From Spirochaetaceae bacterium UBA1306 (GTDB lineage Bacteria > Spirochaetota > Spirochaetia > Treponematales > Rectinemataceae), in the NCBI GenBank assembly GCA_002307245.1, contig DBTW01000166.1:1-10468 (forward strand): DNA of 10,468 nt, written 5' to 3'. Shown here in pieces: positions 1 to 6,588 of the stretch. Position 1 is the first letter of the stretch, and every line of letters begins with the position of its first letter. The notes under the pieces are model-generated. The model was given only the letters and a program-made list of their open reading frames with translations. It was not told the origin of the DNA and did no database searches. The position numbers and the translations under genes were made by a program.

Positions 1-593
1 TCGACGGTCTGGCCGTTCTTGACGAAGGGCGTGAAGCGCTCGCCCAGGCCGTAGACGAGCTCGCCGACGCCGAGGGCGAGCTGCTCGAGGACGTAGGTCC
101 CGTCCGGCACGTCGTCCGGGGCGCCCGAGGCCTGGACCCAGGCGGAGCGCCTCTCGCCGGTCCAGGTCAGGCGGCGCTCGCGGCCGTCGGCGCCCGCGCC
201 GAGGAACTCCACGAGGAAGGGAGCCTTGCGACTGACGCGGGCCGAGATGGCGCCTGAGCGCAGGCCCAGGGCGCCGCCGGGCCCGGCCGAGGCGGAGCCG
301 CCGGGGGCCGGAGAAGGCGGGCCGAGGGCGAAGGCGGGGCCGCGGCCGCGGCCGCCCGCGTGATGCGTTAGGCGAACTCGTATGACTCCATCGGCGTAGG
401 CCGTGAGCCGGATCGTCAGGAGGCCCCCGTCGATCGTGCCGCCCCGCCCCTCGATGGGCCGGTCGGGGCAATAGAGTAGGAGCTCGCCCTCGCCGGCCTC
501 GCCGGAGGGGCCTATGTCCGCGTCGTAGGCCTCGCAGGCGAAATGAGGCGACACGCCCTTGCGGACGAGCCAGTTGCCGTCGAAGAATTTCAT
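1..593 (-). CDS. GH31 family glycosidase, YicI-like alpha-xylosidase (partial, N-terminus only)
   Basis: Only the first 197 codons lie in the window; the gene runs off the left edge. The opening residues (MKFFDGNWLVRKGV) resemble the start of E. coli YicI (MKISDGNWLIQPGL), and the end of the fragment reads VGELVYGLGERFTPFVKNGQ, the conserved GH31 N-terminal beta-sandwich motif that helps shape the active site. YicI-type enzymes are about 770 residues, so roughly three quarters is missing, including the catalytic aspartates; alpha-xylosidase rather than alpha-glucosidase activity is therefore inferred from the N-terminus only. There is no signal peptide, so it should act in the cytoplasm, releasing alpha-xylose from imported oligosaccharides. 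The ATG lies 7 nt after the tandem stop codons (TAGTAG) of the upstream permease, and an AAGGGG just before those stops could serve as ribosome binding site. It is clearly the last visible gene of the transporter operon. Confidence 0.85.
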   Translation of the reverse strand, partial: MKFFDGNWLVRKGVSPHFACEAYDADIGPSGEAGEGELLLYCPDRPIEGRGGTIDGGLLTIRLTAYADGVIRVRLTHHAGGRGRGPAFALGPPSPAPGGSASAGPGGALGLRSGAISARVSRKAPFLVEFLGAGADGRERRLTWTGERRSAWVQASGAPDDVPDGTYVLEQLALGVGELVYGLGERFTPFVKNGQTV

Positions 594-600
594 GGATCTA

Positions 601-1425
601 CTACCCCTTCACCGCGCCGGCGGTGATGCCGCCGACGATGTATTTCTGGCCGAAGACGAACACCAGGAGAACCGGCAGGCTGGTGAGCACGATGTCCGCG
701 CTCACCAGGTTCCACTGAGTCTGGTACATGCCGAAGAAATTGTAAACGCCCAGGGTCATGGGCCATTTCGAGGTCGAGTTGAGGAAGTAAAGGGGCATGA
801 TGAAGTCGTTCCAGGTGGCCATGAAGTCCAGCACGAAGACCGTGGACGCGATCGGGGTGAGCAGGGGCGCGATGACCCGGATGAAGAGCTGCACGGGGGA
901 GCAGCCGTCGATGACGGCCGCCTCGTCGATCTCGCGCGGCAGGGTCGATATATAGCCGTAGGCGATGAAGAGGCTGATGGGGATGTTGATCGCCGCGTAG
1001 AGGAGGACCATGCCCAGCCTCGTGTTGATCAGGGCGAGGGCCTTCATCACCTTCATGACCGCGATGTAGTTCATCGGCAGGGCCGTGCCCAGGACGATGA
1101 AGAAGTAGATGGCCCCGCTCGCCCTGCCCTTCCGCCTCGACAGGGGAAAGGCCGCGGCCAGGACCAGGGCGACGACGAGGGCCGAGCTCCCCGCCCCGTA
1201 GAGGGCGCTGTTGAGGAAGGTCGTGAGGAGGTTCCCCGCCTTGTAGACCGCCTCGTAGTTGGAGACGGCGAGCTTCGCCGGCAGGGCCAGGGACATGTCC
1301 GCCGCCTCGGCCCCCGACTTGAAGGAGTTGATCAGGATGACCGCCACCGGCAAGAGGAAGGCCAGGGCCACAAGCCAGGACAGGAGCCCAAGCGAGGCTC
1401 GGGACAGGGACCTTCGGAGATTCAC
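601..1425 (-). CDS. carbohydrate ABC transporter permease, MalG type
   Basis: A 274-residue inner-membrane permease of the MalG/COG0395 family, one half of the channel of a sugar importer. It has an N-terminal membrane segment (about residues 12-33), several further hydrophobic segments, and the EAA loop that docks on the ATPase at about 166-187 (IDEAAVIDGCSP followed by P188), in the usual place and at the usual family length. I chose the GTG at 1425 as start: it overlaps the TGA of the upstream permease as GTGA, and an AAGGAGG lies just upstream inside that gene. The reading frame stays open upstream to 2271, but that part is antiparallel noise in another frame of the MalF-type gene. The overlap implies translational coupling with its partner permease. 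The C-terminus (VGGITAGAVKG) is the common ending of this family. Confidence 0.95.
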   Translation of the reverse strand: MNLRRSLSRASLGLLSWLVALAFLLPVAVILINSFKSGAEAADMSLALPAKLAVSNYEAVYKAGNLLTTFLNSALYGAGSSALVVALVLAAAFPLSRRKGRASGAIYFFIVLGTALPMNYIAVMKVMKALALINTRLGMVLLYAAINIPISLFIAYGYISTLPREIDEAAVIDGCSPVQLFIRVIAPLLTPIASTVFVLDFMATWNDFIMPLYFLNSTSKWPMTLGVYNFFGMYQTQWNLVSADIVLTSLPVLLVFVFGQKYIVGGITAGAVKG

Positions 1426-2297
1426 GCCTCCACCTCCTTGGCCCGCATGCCCCTGATGATGAACCAGGAGACGGCGGTTATGAAGAAGAAGAGGACCGTG
1501 GAGAGGGTAGTGCCCATCCCGTAGTCCCCCTTCGAGAATTCCTTGTAGACGCCGGTGTTCATCACCCCCGACGCGTAGCCCGGCCCCCCGTTCGTAAGCA
1601 CGTAGATGATGTCGAAGACGCGGAAGCCGTAGGTGAAATTGAGGACCGTCACGACCATGATCGAGGGTACGAGCATCGGTATGGAGATCCTGACGACCCG
1701 CTGGAGGAAGCTCGCCCCGTCGACGATGGCCGCCTCGTGGTAGGAGGCCGGGATCGCCTTGATGCCGGCTATGAAGACCACCATCACGTAGCCCACGCCC
1801 TTCCAGGTGTCGACCGCGATGATCGACTTCCAGACCCAGGCGAGGTCGGTCAACCAACGCTGCTTGAGGACCCCGAGGCCGAGCGCGTCGAGGGCGAGGT
1901 TGACGAAGCCCGTGCTCGGGTGGAGGAGGCTGCGGAAGACGAGGCCGACGATGAGGAAGGACAGGACCTGGGGGGAGAAGATGATCATCCGGTGGAAGTC
2001 GGCGAAGCGCGACCGTCTCGTGAAGAGGAGGGCGAGGGCGAAGCCGACCAGGGTCTTCCAAAGGGTCGTGAAGAAAGTGAACTTGAGCGTGTTGCCGAAG
2101 TACAGGAGATAGGGCGTATTGCCTCGGAAGAGATTGCGGAAATTTGCCAGGCCCACGAAGTTGAGCTCCGGCCTGAAGCTGTTCCAGTCGGTGAAGGAAT
2201 AGAAGAGCCCGAGGAGACAGGGAAAAAAGAACAGCATGAAATAGAGCCCGAGGGCCCCGAAGGAGAACCAAAGCGGATACGTCTTCCTCGCGTTCAT
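1422..2297 (-). CDS. carbohydrate ABC transporter permease, MalF type
   Basis: A 291-residue inner-membrane permease of the MalF/COG1175 family, the second half of the channel. The first membrane segment is about residues 10-35 (rich in F and L), followed by the family-typical TDWNSF and FVGLANFRNLF stretches, further membrane segments, and an EAA loop at about 185-207 (YHEAAIVDGASF...SIP). The LTNGGPG motif at 234-240 is also characteristic. The ATG at 2297 is preceded by AGAGGA about 5 nt upstream. It overlaps the MalG-type gene by 4 bp, so the two subunits are probably made in equal amounts. It follows the binding-protein gene after a 208-bp gap that contains an inverted repeat and an A+T-rich leader. 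No ATPase gene accompanies the permeases here; use of a shared ATPase encoded elsewhere is inferred. Confidence 0.95.
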   Translation of the reverse strand: MNARKTYPLWFSFGALGLYFMLFFFPCLLGLFYSFTDWNSFRPELNFVGLANFRNLFRGNTPYLLYFGNTLKFTFFTTLWKTLVGFALALLFTRRSRFADFHRMIIFSPQVLSFLIVGLVFRSLLHPSTGFVNLALDALGLGVLKQRWLTDLAWVWKSIIAVDTWKGVGYVMVVFIAGIKAIPASYHEAAIVDGASFLQRVVRISIPMLVPSIMVVTVLNFTYGFRVFDIIYVLTNGGPGYASGVMNTGVYKEFSKGDYGMGTTLSTVLFFFITAVSWFIIRGMRAKEVEA

Positions 2298-2350
2298 CGA
2301 TCCTCTTTCTACTCTGTCGCAGGAATACTAAAAGACCTATATTGAAAAAT
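2298..2350 (-). promoter_or_regulatory. A+T-rich leader upstream of the MalF-type permease
   Basis: This short stretch between the inverted repeat and the permease start is strikingly A+T-rich for this genome. On the minus strand it contains ATTTTTC, ATATAGG and TTTTAGTATTCC. It could be the U-rich tail of a terminator, a promoter for the permeases, or both. TAGTAT would pass as a -10 box, but I see no -35 box at a proper distance, so an independent promoter is only a possibility. Confidence 0.3.
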
Positions 2351-2487
2351 GAACACGGAGGCCACGGAGATAACGGAGGCCACGGAGAAGAGTGGTAATG
2401 GAGGAAGAAATTATCGGGTATTGGCCCCGACTCCGATCCCCCAATCCCTTCTCCGTGCGCTCCTCTCTCCTCCGTGATCTCGTGTTG
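2351..2487. repeat. imperfect inverted repeat, about 39-bp arms
   Basis: The left arm is 2351-2389 and the right arm 2449-2487. The reverse complement of the right arm matches the left arm at 24 of 39 positions without gaps, with the outer AACACG and inner CACGGAGAA blocks identical; a one-base shift improves the middle. The arms flank about 59 bp of ordinary-looking sequence. From memory, intergenic repeats built on ACGGAG/ACAGAG-like units facing each other occur in many environmental bacterial genomes, so this may be one copy of a dispersed family. I cannot test that from a single copy. Confidence 0.7.
2355..2390 (+). repeat. 9-bp tandem repeat, four units
   Basis: Four consecutive 9-mers share the core ACGGAG followed by three variable bases: ACGGAGGCC (2355), ACGGAGATA (2364), ACGGAGGCC (2373) and ACGGAGAAG (2382). 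Units 1 and 3 are identical, giving an 18-bp higher-order period with a 16-bp exact duplication. The array makes up nearly all of the left arm of the surrounding inverted repeat. The right arm carries degenerate versions of the same unit on the opposite strand. Confidence 0.85.
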
Positions 2488-2505
2488 CCTATTCAGCCAG
2501 CGGCC

Positions 2506-3783
2506 TCATTTCCAGGAGGGATCCTTCTGGAGCTTGGCCTGCTCGTCGCGGCGCGCCGAGATGGTCTGCAAGACCTGGTCGACGGTCGAGGCGCCGGCGT
2601 ACATCGCCTCGAGGTCCTTGCCGACGTCCATCCACTGGGAGTCGACGTATTTCACGGCGGCCTGCATGACCGTGCCGCGCTTGAGCTTGGCGAGGTAGTC
2701 GGCGTAGTCCTTGGGGTACTTCGTGGCGATCTCGGGCCAGCACATGGCGAGGGCCTGGGGATCCCCGTCCGAGCGCTTCTGCAGGTTATCGTGCCTCGCG
2801 AGGAAGGCGAAGAACTGGAGGATCTCCTTCTGGTGCTTGCTCTTCACGTTGCCGAAGTAGGCGTTGCTCGCGGGGTTGATGCCGATGATCTGGTTGTCGC
2901 CCCAGGGCATCACGAAGATGCCGAGCTTGCCCTTGAGGGCGGGGAAGTCGGTCTCGGCCTGGGTGCCCCAGCCGATGCCCTCGAGGACCATGGCGGCCTT
3001 GCCTTCGGCGATGGCCTTGTAGTCGCCCTCGATCGAGTTGCTCATGAAGTCCTTGCCGTAGTAGCCGAGGTCGGCGAATTCCTTGAGCTGGGAGATGATG
3101 GTCTTGAGCTGGGGAATGTCCTTGATGTTATAGGCATTGGCGTTGAGCTTGTCGTAGAGGCCGGCGTTGGTGGTCTGGTACAGGGGGCCCGACTCGAAGA
3201 GGGGCAGGACCTGGTGCCAGCCGTTCTGGAGTGCCTCGTAGACGGGCACGATGCCCGAGGCGGCGATCTTGGCGGAGATGGCCTTGAACTCGGCGTAGTT
3301 GGTCGGCGCCTTGATCCCCAGCTTGGCGAAGAGGTCCTTGTTGTAGAAGTAGACCCAAATCTTCTCGCCGGGGAAGGTGATGCCGTAGACCTTGCCCTTG
3401 TAGGAGATCGCGGGCAGGACCGAGGAGGCCATCCGCTTGACGAACTCCTGGCCGCTTAAGTCCATGCAGCTCGTGTCCGGCCGGACCCGGTCGTAGAGGC
3501 TCAAGGGATCGGCGTCCGAGCAGAAGATGTCGGGGGCCTCACCAGCCTGGATCTTCGCCTTGAGCAGGTCGCGCCACTGGGCGTCGGGCACGATCTGGAA
3601 GTCGATCTTGATCCCGGTCTCCTTCTCGAAGTCGGCGCCCAGCTTCTGGACGATGCCCGACACGGGCAGGCCCGACTGATGGGTGCCGAAGCTCAAGCTG
3701 ACCGCCTTGCCCTGGGCGAAGGCCCCGGCCGAAAGGACGAGAGCCAGGGCGCCGATTAGCATGCCCGCTTTCCGATTTATCAT
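2506..3783 (-). CDS. extracellular carbohydrate-binding protein of an ABC importer
   Basis: A 425-residue solute-binding protein of the COG1653/UgpB-like family, which captures a sugar outside the membrane and delivers it to the permeases encoded downstream. Residues 1-23 form a Sec signal peptide: a basic start (MINRKAG), a hydrophobic core and an AFA cleavage site before Q24. There is no lipobox cysteine, so it is probably soluble in the periplasm rather than a lipoprotein. Family features include LGADFEKETGIKIDF near the mature N-terminus, AGEAPDIFCSDAD, the YFYNKDLFAKLGI hinge segment, and AIAEGKAAMVLEG; many aromatic residues (for example EKIWVYFY, NGWHQ, GIGWG) fit sugar stacking. The ATG at 3783 is chosen because AGGAGG sits 5 nt upstream and the signal peptide begins there; the frame is open further, to a GTG at 3924, but that extension has no such support. 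It heads operon A and diverges from the kinase gene. The bound sugar cannot be read from sequence. Confidence 0.95.
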   Translation of the reverse strand: MINRKAGMLIGALALVLSAGAFAQGKAVSLSFGTHQSGLPVSGIVQKLGADFEKETGIKIDFQIVPDAQWRDLLKAKIQAGEAPDIFCSDADPLSLYDRVRPDTSCMDLSGQEFVKRMASSVLPAISYKGKVYGITFPGEKIWVYFYNKDLFAKLGIKAPTNYAEFKAISAKIAASGIVPVYEALQNGWHQVLPLFESGPLYQTTNAGLYDKLNANAYNIKDIPQLKTIISQLKEFADLGYYGKDFMSNSIEGDYKAIAEGKAAMVLEGIGWGTQAETDFPALKGKLGIFVMPWGDNQIIGINPASNAYFGNVKSKHQKEILQFFAFLARHDNLQKRSDGDPQALAMCWPEIATKYPKDYADYLAKLKRGTVMQAAVKYVDSQWMDVGKDLEAMYAGASTVDQVLQTISARRDEQAKLQKDPSWK

Positions 3784-3920
3784 CGTTTCCTCCTGCGGCT
3801 CCCAGGCCCGGTCGCGGGCTGGCGGGGAGCCTCGATTGACATCCGTCCAGGCTATACCCGTTCCCGGAAGCGCGACATGGACAAAAACGGCCGATTCCTT
3901 TGCATATTTCCATCGCTCGC

Positions 3921-3942
3921 CCACGGCCCCGGTGGGCCATGG
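3921..3942. promoter_or_regulatory. 22-bp dyad, candidate operator
   Basis: The arms are CCACGGCCC (3921-3929) and GGGCCATGG (3934-3942), pairing at 8 of 9 positions around a 4-bp centre. The right arm ends on the TGG of the extended -10 element at 3940-3948, so a protein bound here would sit over the -35 to -14 region of the kinase promoter. In a G+C-rich genome short GC palindromes arise by chance, but 8 of 9 arm pairs at this exact position make an operator plausible. Confidence 0.4.
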
Positions 3943-3948
3943 TATACT
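3940..3948 (+). promoter_or_regulatory. extended -10 promoter element of the kinase gene
   Basis: TGG followed by TATACT matches the extended -10 pattern TGnTATAAT with one mismatch. No recognisable -35 box lies 16-18 bp upstream, which extended -10 promoters can do without. A start 8 nt after the hexamer falls on G3957, the first base of a GTG codon in the kinase frame. The call rests on motif match and position only. Confidence 0.45.
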
Positions 3949-3956
3949 CGCCTTCC

Positions 3957-5786
3957 GTGAAATACCGCTTCGCGACCCTGCAGAGCAGCCTCTTCTTCGG
4001 CTTCGCCGGCCTGATCGGCCTCATCCTCGCGGTGGCCTTCGCCTTCTTCTACGCCTTCTTCTCGGCCTACTGCGAGGATTCCGTATCGAATCGCCAGCTC
4101 AACCTCTGCTCCTCGATCTCCGAGTCCATAGACGCCGAGATCCTGAAGATGAATACCGTGTCGATGAACGTGGTCTACTCGAACCTAGTATCCGAGAACC
4201 TCCGCGACTACCTAGGCGCGGGCGGATCGAGCCCGGGCCGCGTCGGGAAGTGGAAGAGCGCCGGGACCATCTACGACATACTCTGGTCCATCATCGGCCC
4301 CTTCCAGACCGTGAGCCAGGTGAACATCTACACGCCGAGCGGAGCCGTGGTCGGCGCCGGGATGTACAACGCCCTGGGCGAGGTGGAACTCCGGGGGAAG
4401 TCCTGGTACGCGGCGGCCTTGGCCCTCGGCGGGTCGAGGTACGTCGGCCTGCCAGAGCGCATCCCCTCCCTGGAGCTCAGGAACGCGGCGCTCAAGGACC
4501 ACGCCTTCGTCCCTTTGGCCCGCGTCTTCAGCTCCAGCAAATTCGTCACCGAGGGCTTCGTCGAGGTGCTCCAGGACGCCATGACCGTGTTCGCGCCCGC
4601 AGAGCGCGCCCGCCGCATCAATCCCGAGATCGAGGTCTACGTCCTAGATGCCGAGGGCAGGCCGGCCTACCCTCTCGAGGCCGAGGGCTCGAGGGAGGCC
4701 GCCCGCCTCGCCGGCCTCGCCGCGGAAGGCCGACTCGTCCCCCTGCGGATGGCCCGGGTGCCCGCCGAGGGAGGGCCGAAGGTCGCGACCCTCATGCGCT
4801 CGGAGTACTCGCTCTGGTCCGTGGTCGTCGCGGAGAGTCGCGAGAGGGCCTATCTCCCGCTCCGAAGCTTCACGGTCATACTCGCGGCCGCCTCGCTCGC
4901 GATGCTCGCCCTCGGTTGGCTCGGGACCTTCCTGGCGGCGAGGGGCCTCGCCGTCCCGCTCACCGAGCTCAAGGGCGCCCTGGCCGGGATGGACGCCGAG
5001 GGCCTCGTCGACTCGGGCCTCGCGCCGCCCAGCATCGGCCGCTCCTCGGTCCGCGAGCTGGACGAGCTGGGCCTGGCCTTCGGGGGCATGTACGGCAAGC
5101 TGCGCGCCTCGACGAGGGAGCTGGTCGAGACGCGGTCGGAGGAGACCAAGGCGCAGATGCTCGCCCTCCAGTCCCTGATGAACCCGCATTTCGTCTACAA
5201 CAACCTCGCCACCATCGGCGCGATGGCCGACGAGGGTCTCACGGCCGAGATCAAGTCCATGTGCGAGGATGTCTCGGCCATCCTCCGCTACGTGTCCTCG
5301 GAGGCGGAGAACGGCGTGACCCTCGGCGAGGAGATCGCCGTCTGCGAGAAGTACCTCAAGTGCATGAAGGTCAGGTACGGCGATAGCCTCTCATACGAGA
5401 TCGCCGTCGACGAGGCCATGCTCGGCGTCGTCGTGCCCAAGCTCGTCGTCCAGCCCCTCGTCGAGAACTCGATCCAGCACGGCTTCGAGCTCAGCCCCCC
5501 ATGGCGCGTCTCGGTGCGGGGCTCGATCCGCGGCGGGCTCTGGCGCGTCGAGGTATCGGACAACGGCATAGGCTTCGACCCCGAACCCCTCGCCAGGCTG
5601 CGCTCACAGATCGCGGAATGGGCGGACTCGGGCAAGCTCCCGCCACTCGGCCTCGGCGGGATGGGGCTGCTCAACATCGTCTTGAGGCTCCGCATGCTCT
5701 ATGGCGAGGACTACGTCTTCGAGGCCGATGGCGGCGCCGCGCGGGGAGCGCGGGTCGAGATAGGGGGCAGGGTCGATGGGAGCTGA
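3957..5786 (+). CDS. YesM/LytS-type sensor histidine kinase
   Basis: A 609-residue membrane kinase of the YesM class (His_kinase PF06580 plus HATPase), which senses an external signal and phosphorylates the regulator encoded next to it. Order: membrane segment about 10-35, an extracytoplasmic sensor region about 36-305, membrane segment about 306-329, HAMP-like linker and coiled coil, phosphoacceptor motif SLMNPHFVYNN with His411, N box QPLVENSIQHG with Asn504, G1 box DNGIGFD with Asp535, and G2 box GLGGMGLLN near 565. All catalytic motifs are intact. The start is uncertain. GTG 3957 gives the typical beginning (M)KYRFATLQSSLFF and coincides with the predicted transcript start; the in-frame ATG at 3939 would add six residues but lies inside the promoter element, and neither start has a good ribosome binding site. 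The gene overlaps the regulator by 11 bp. Its sensor region is not one I can assign to a ligand. Confidence 0.93.
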   Translation: MKYRFATLQSSLFFGFAGLIGLILAVAFAFFYAFFSAYCEDSVSNRQLNLCSSISESIDAEILKMNTVSMNVVYSNLVSENLRDYLGAGGSSPGRVGKWKSAGTIYDILWSIIGPFQTVSQVNIYTPSGAVVGAGMYNALGEVELRGKSWYAAALALGGSRYVGLPERIPSLELRNAALKDHAFVPLARVFSSSKFVTEGFVEVLQDAMTVFAPAERARRINPEIEVYVLDAEGRPAYPLEAEGSREAARLAGLAAEGRLVPLRMARVPAEGGPKVATLMRSEYSLWSVVVAESRERAYLPLRSFTVILAAASLAMLALGWLGTFLAARGLAVPLTELKGALAGMDAEGLVDSGLAPPSIGRSSVRELDELGLAFGGMYGKLRASTRELVETRSEETKAQMLALQSLMNPHFVYNNLATIGAMADEGLTAEIKSMCEDVSAILRYVSSEAENGVTLGEEIAVCEKYLKCMKVRYGDSLSYEIAVDEAMLGVVVPKLVVQPLVENSIQHGFELSPPWRVSVRGSIRGGLWRVEVSDNGIGFDPEPLARLRSQIAEWADSGKLPPLGLGGMGLLNIVLRLRMLYGEDYVFEADGGAARGARVEIGGRVDGS

Positions 5787-6588
5787 GTCGCCGGGCCGGT
5801 ACAAGGTCCTCCTCGTCGAGGACGAGCAGTGGGTGCGCAAGGGCCTCCGCCGCAGGATCGAGGAGCTCGGCCTGAGCTTCGAGGTCGCGGCCGAGGCCAT
5901 CGACGGGATCGAGGCCCTGCAGCTCCTGGAGGAGCTCGCCCCCGACCTCCTCGTAACCGACATCAAGATGCCGGCGATGGATGGCATCGAGCTCATCAAG
6001 AACGCTTTCTTCGCCTACCCGGGCATGGCGGCCATCATCGTCTCGGGACACGGCGACTTCGAGTACGCGCGCAAGGCGATGCGCTACGAGGTGAAGGACT
6101 TTCTCCTCAAGCCCGTCTCCGACGAGGCCCTGGCCGAGGCCCTCGCCTCGGTGCGCATGAAGCTCGACGCGAGGAAGGAGGAGGCCATGCGCGCCCTCCC
6201 CCGCGGCCTATTATCGAACCAGGAGGAGGTGGCCCAGGCCCTGGAGGTCTACATCCGGGAGAATTTCCGCCGCGAGATCCGCCTGGGCGAGATCTCGGAG
6301 CGGCTGGGCATCACGACCGACTACCTGTCCAAGGCCTTCAAGAAGTACGCCGGGGAGACGCCGCTCAGGCGCATCATCAGGCTCCGGATCAACGAGGCCA
6401 AGCAGCTCCTCGCGAGCAGCCCCCAGCTAGACGTGCGCACCGTCGGCGAGCTCGTGGGCTACGACGACCAGTTCTACTTCAGCCGCGTCTTCAAGTCCCA
6501 CGTGGGGGTCTACCCGAGCGAATTCCGCGGGCGCCGGCCGGGAGGAATAGGCGATGGGGATAGCCCCGTCATCGAAGGCCCCGCCTAG
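5776..6588 (+). CDS. YesN-type response regulator, receiver plus AraC DNA-binding domain
   Basis: A 270-residue cytoplasmic transcription regulator. The N-terminal receiver domain (about 9-128) has the acidic pocket Glu15/Asp16, phosphoacceptor Asp62 in VTDIKMP, Ser90 in IIVSGHGDFEYA and Lys112 in LLKPVSD, so it should be phosphorylatable. After a linker, the AraC-type domain (about 153-252) carries two helix-turn-helix units: ISERLGITTDYLSKAFKK and VGELVGYDDQFYFSRVFK, ending in the family signature VGVYPSEFR. The last 18 residues (253-270, Gly/Pro-rich) extend past the usual end. The ATG at 5776 lies inside the 3' end of the kinase gene with a purine-rich AGGGGGCAGGG upstream. As partner of the kinase, and placed between two sugar operons, it is the likely activator of one or both. 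Its TAG stop overlaps the stop of the converging beta-galactosidase gene. Confidence 0.95.
   Translation: MGAESPGRYKVLLVEDEQWVRKGLRRRIEELGLSFEVAAEAIDGIEALQLLEELAPDLLVTDIKMPAMDGIELIKNAFFAYPGMAAIIVSGHGDFEYARKAMRYEVKDFLLKPVSDEALAEALASVRMKLDARKEEAMRALPRGLLSNQEEVAQALEVYIRENFRREIRLGEISERLGITTDYLSKAFKKYAGETPLRRIIRLRINEAKQLLASSPQLDVRTVGELVGYDDQFYFSRVFKSHVGVYPSEFRGRRPGGIGDGDSPVIEGPA

Larger units (their letters stand above)
2345..2487 (-). terminator. candidate partial terminator/attenuator after the binding-protein gene
   Basis: Read on the minus strand, the transcript leaving the binding-protein gene meets the right arm (2487-2449), a loop of about 58 nt (2448-2391), the left arm (2390-2351) and then ATTTTTC (2350-2344), a short U tract directly after the stem. 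This order resembles an intrinsic terminator, although the stem is imperfect and the loop is long. Hairpins between a binding-protein gene and its permease genes commonly lower permease expression relative to the binding protein, which is the role I would infer here. The element could equally be a dispersed repeat with no such function. Confidence 0.35.
3784..3956. promoter_or_regulatory. divergent control region between operon A and the kinase/regulator genes
   Basis: This 173-bp gap must contain the promoters for the binding-protein operon (leftwards) and the kinase gene (rightwards). The Shine-Dalgarno sequence of the binding protein is at 3789-3794. On the minus strand I see only poor -10 candidates (TATAGC near 3856-3851 and TATGCA near 3906-3901) with no -35 box at normal spacing; this fits a promoter that needs an activator such as the adjacent YesN-type regulator, but that is inference. 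A small dyad, TTCCCGGAA, lies at 3861-3869. The kinase-proximal end holds the 22-bp dyad and extended -10 described separately. Confidence 0.6.

Noticed and set aside
559..1524. 321-codon plus-strand open frame opposite the MalG-type permease
   Set aside because: Antisense to a recognised permease; Asp/Glu/Arg/Gly-rich without any domain.
2349..2477. 42-codon plus-strand ORF reading through the tandem repeat
   Set aside because: The nine-base period keeps the frame open (repeating Thr-Glu-Ala / Thr-Glu), but there is no ribosome binding site and the rest of the peptide has no protein-like pattern; a typical spurious ORF over a repeat.
2392..3459. 355-codon plus-strand open frame opposite the binding-protein gene
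   Set aside because: Antisense shadow of a clearly recognised solute-binding protein; low-complexity Leu/Val/Gly/Glu composition and no motif.
3836..3841. Perfect TTGACA -35 box on the plus strand
   Set aside because: The nearest TATA-like hexamer (3853-3858) is only 11 bp away and nothing resembling a -10 box lies at 16-18 bp, so it is not supported as a promoter.
3784..3924. N-terminal extension of the binding protein from an upstream GTG at 3924
   Set aside because: The signal peptide and the AGGAGG ribosome binding site both point to the ATG at 3783; the extension would place 47 residues before the signal peptide.
3900..3956. Upstream starts for the kinase (TTG 3900, ATG 3939)
   Set aside because: No ribosome binding site at a proper distance from either, and the promoter element and dyad overlap this stretch; ATG 3939 remains possible but is less favoured.
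3683..5386. 567-codon plus-strand open frame overlapping the binding protein, control region and kinase
   Set aside because: Its translation is Arg/Gly/Pro-rich with no family motif, and it covers two well-supported genes in other frames; long empty frames are expected at this G+C content.
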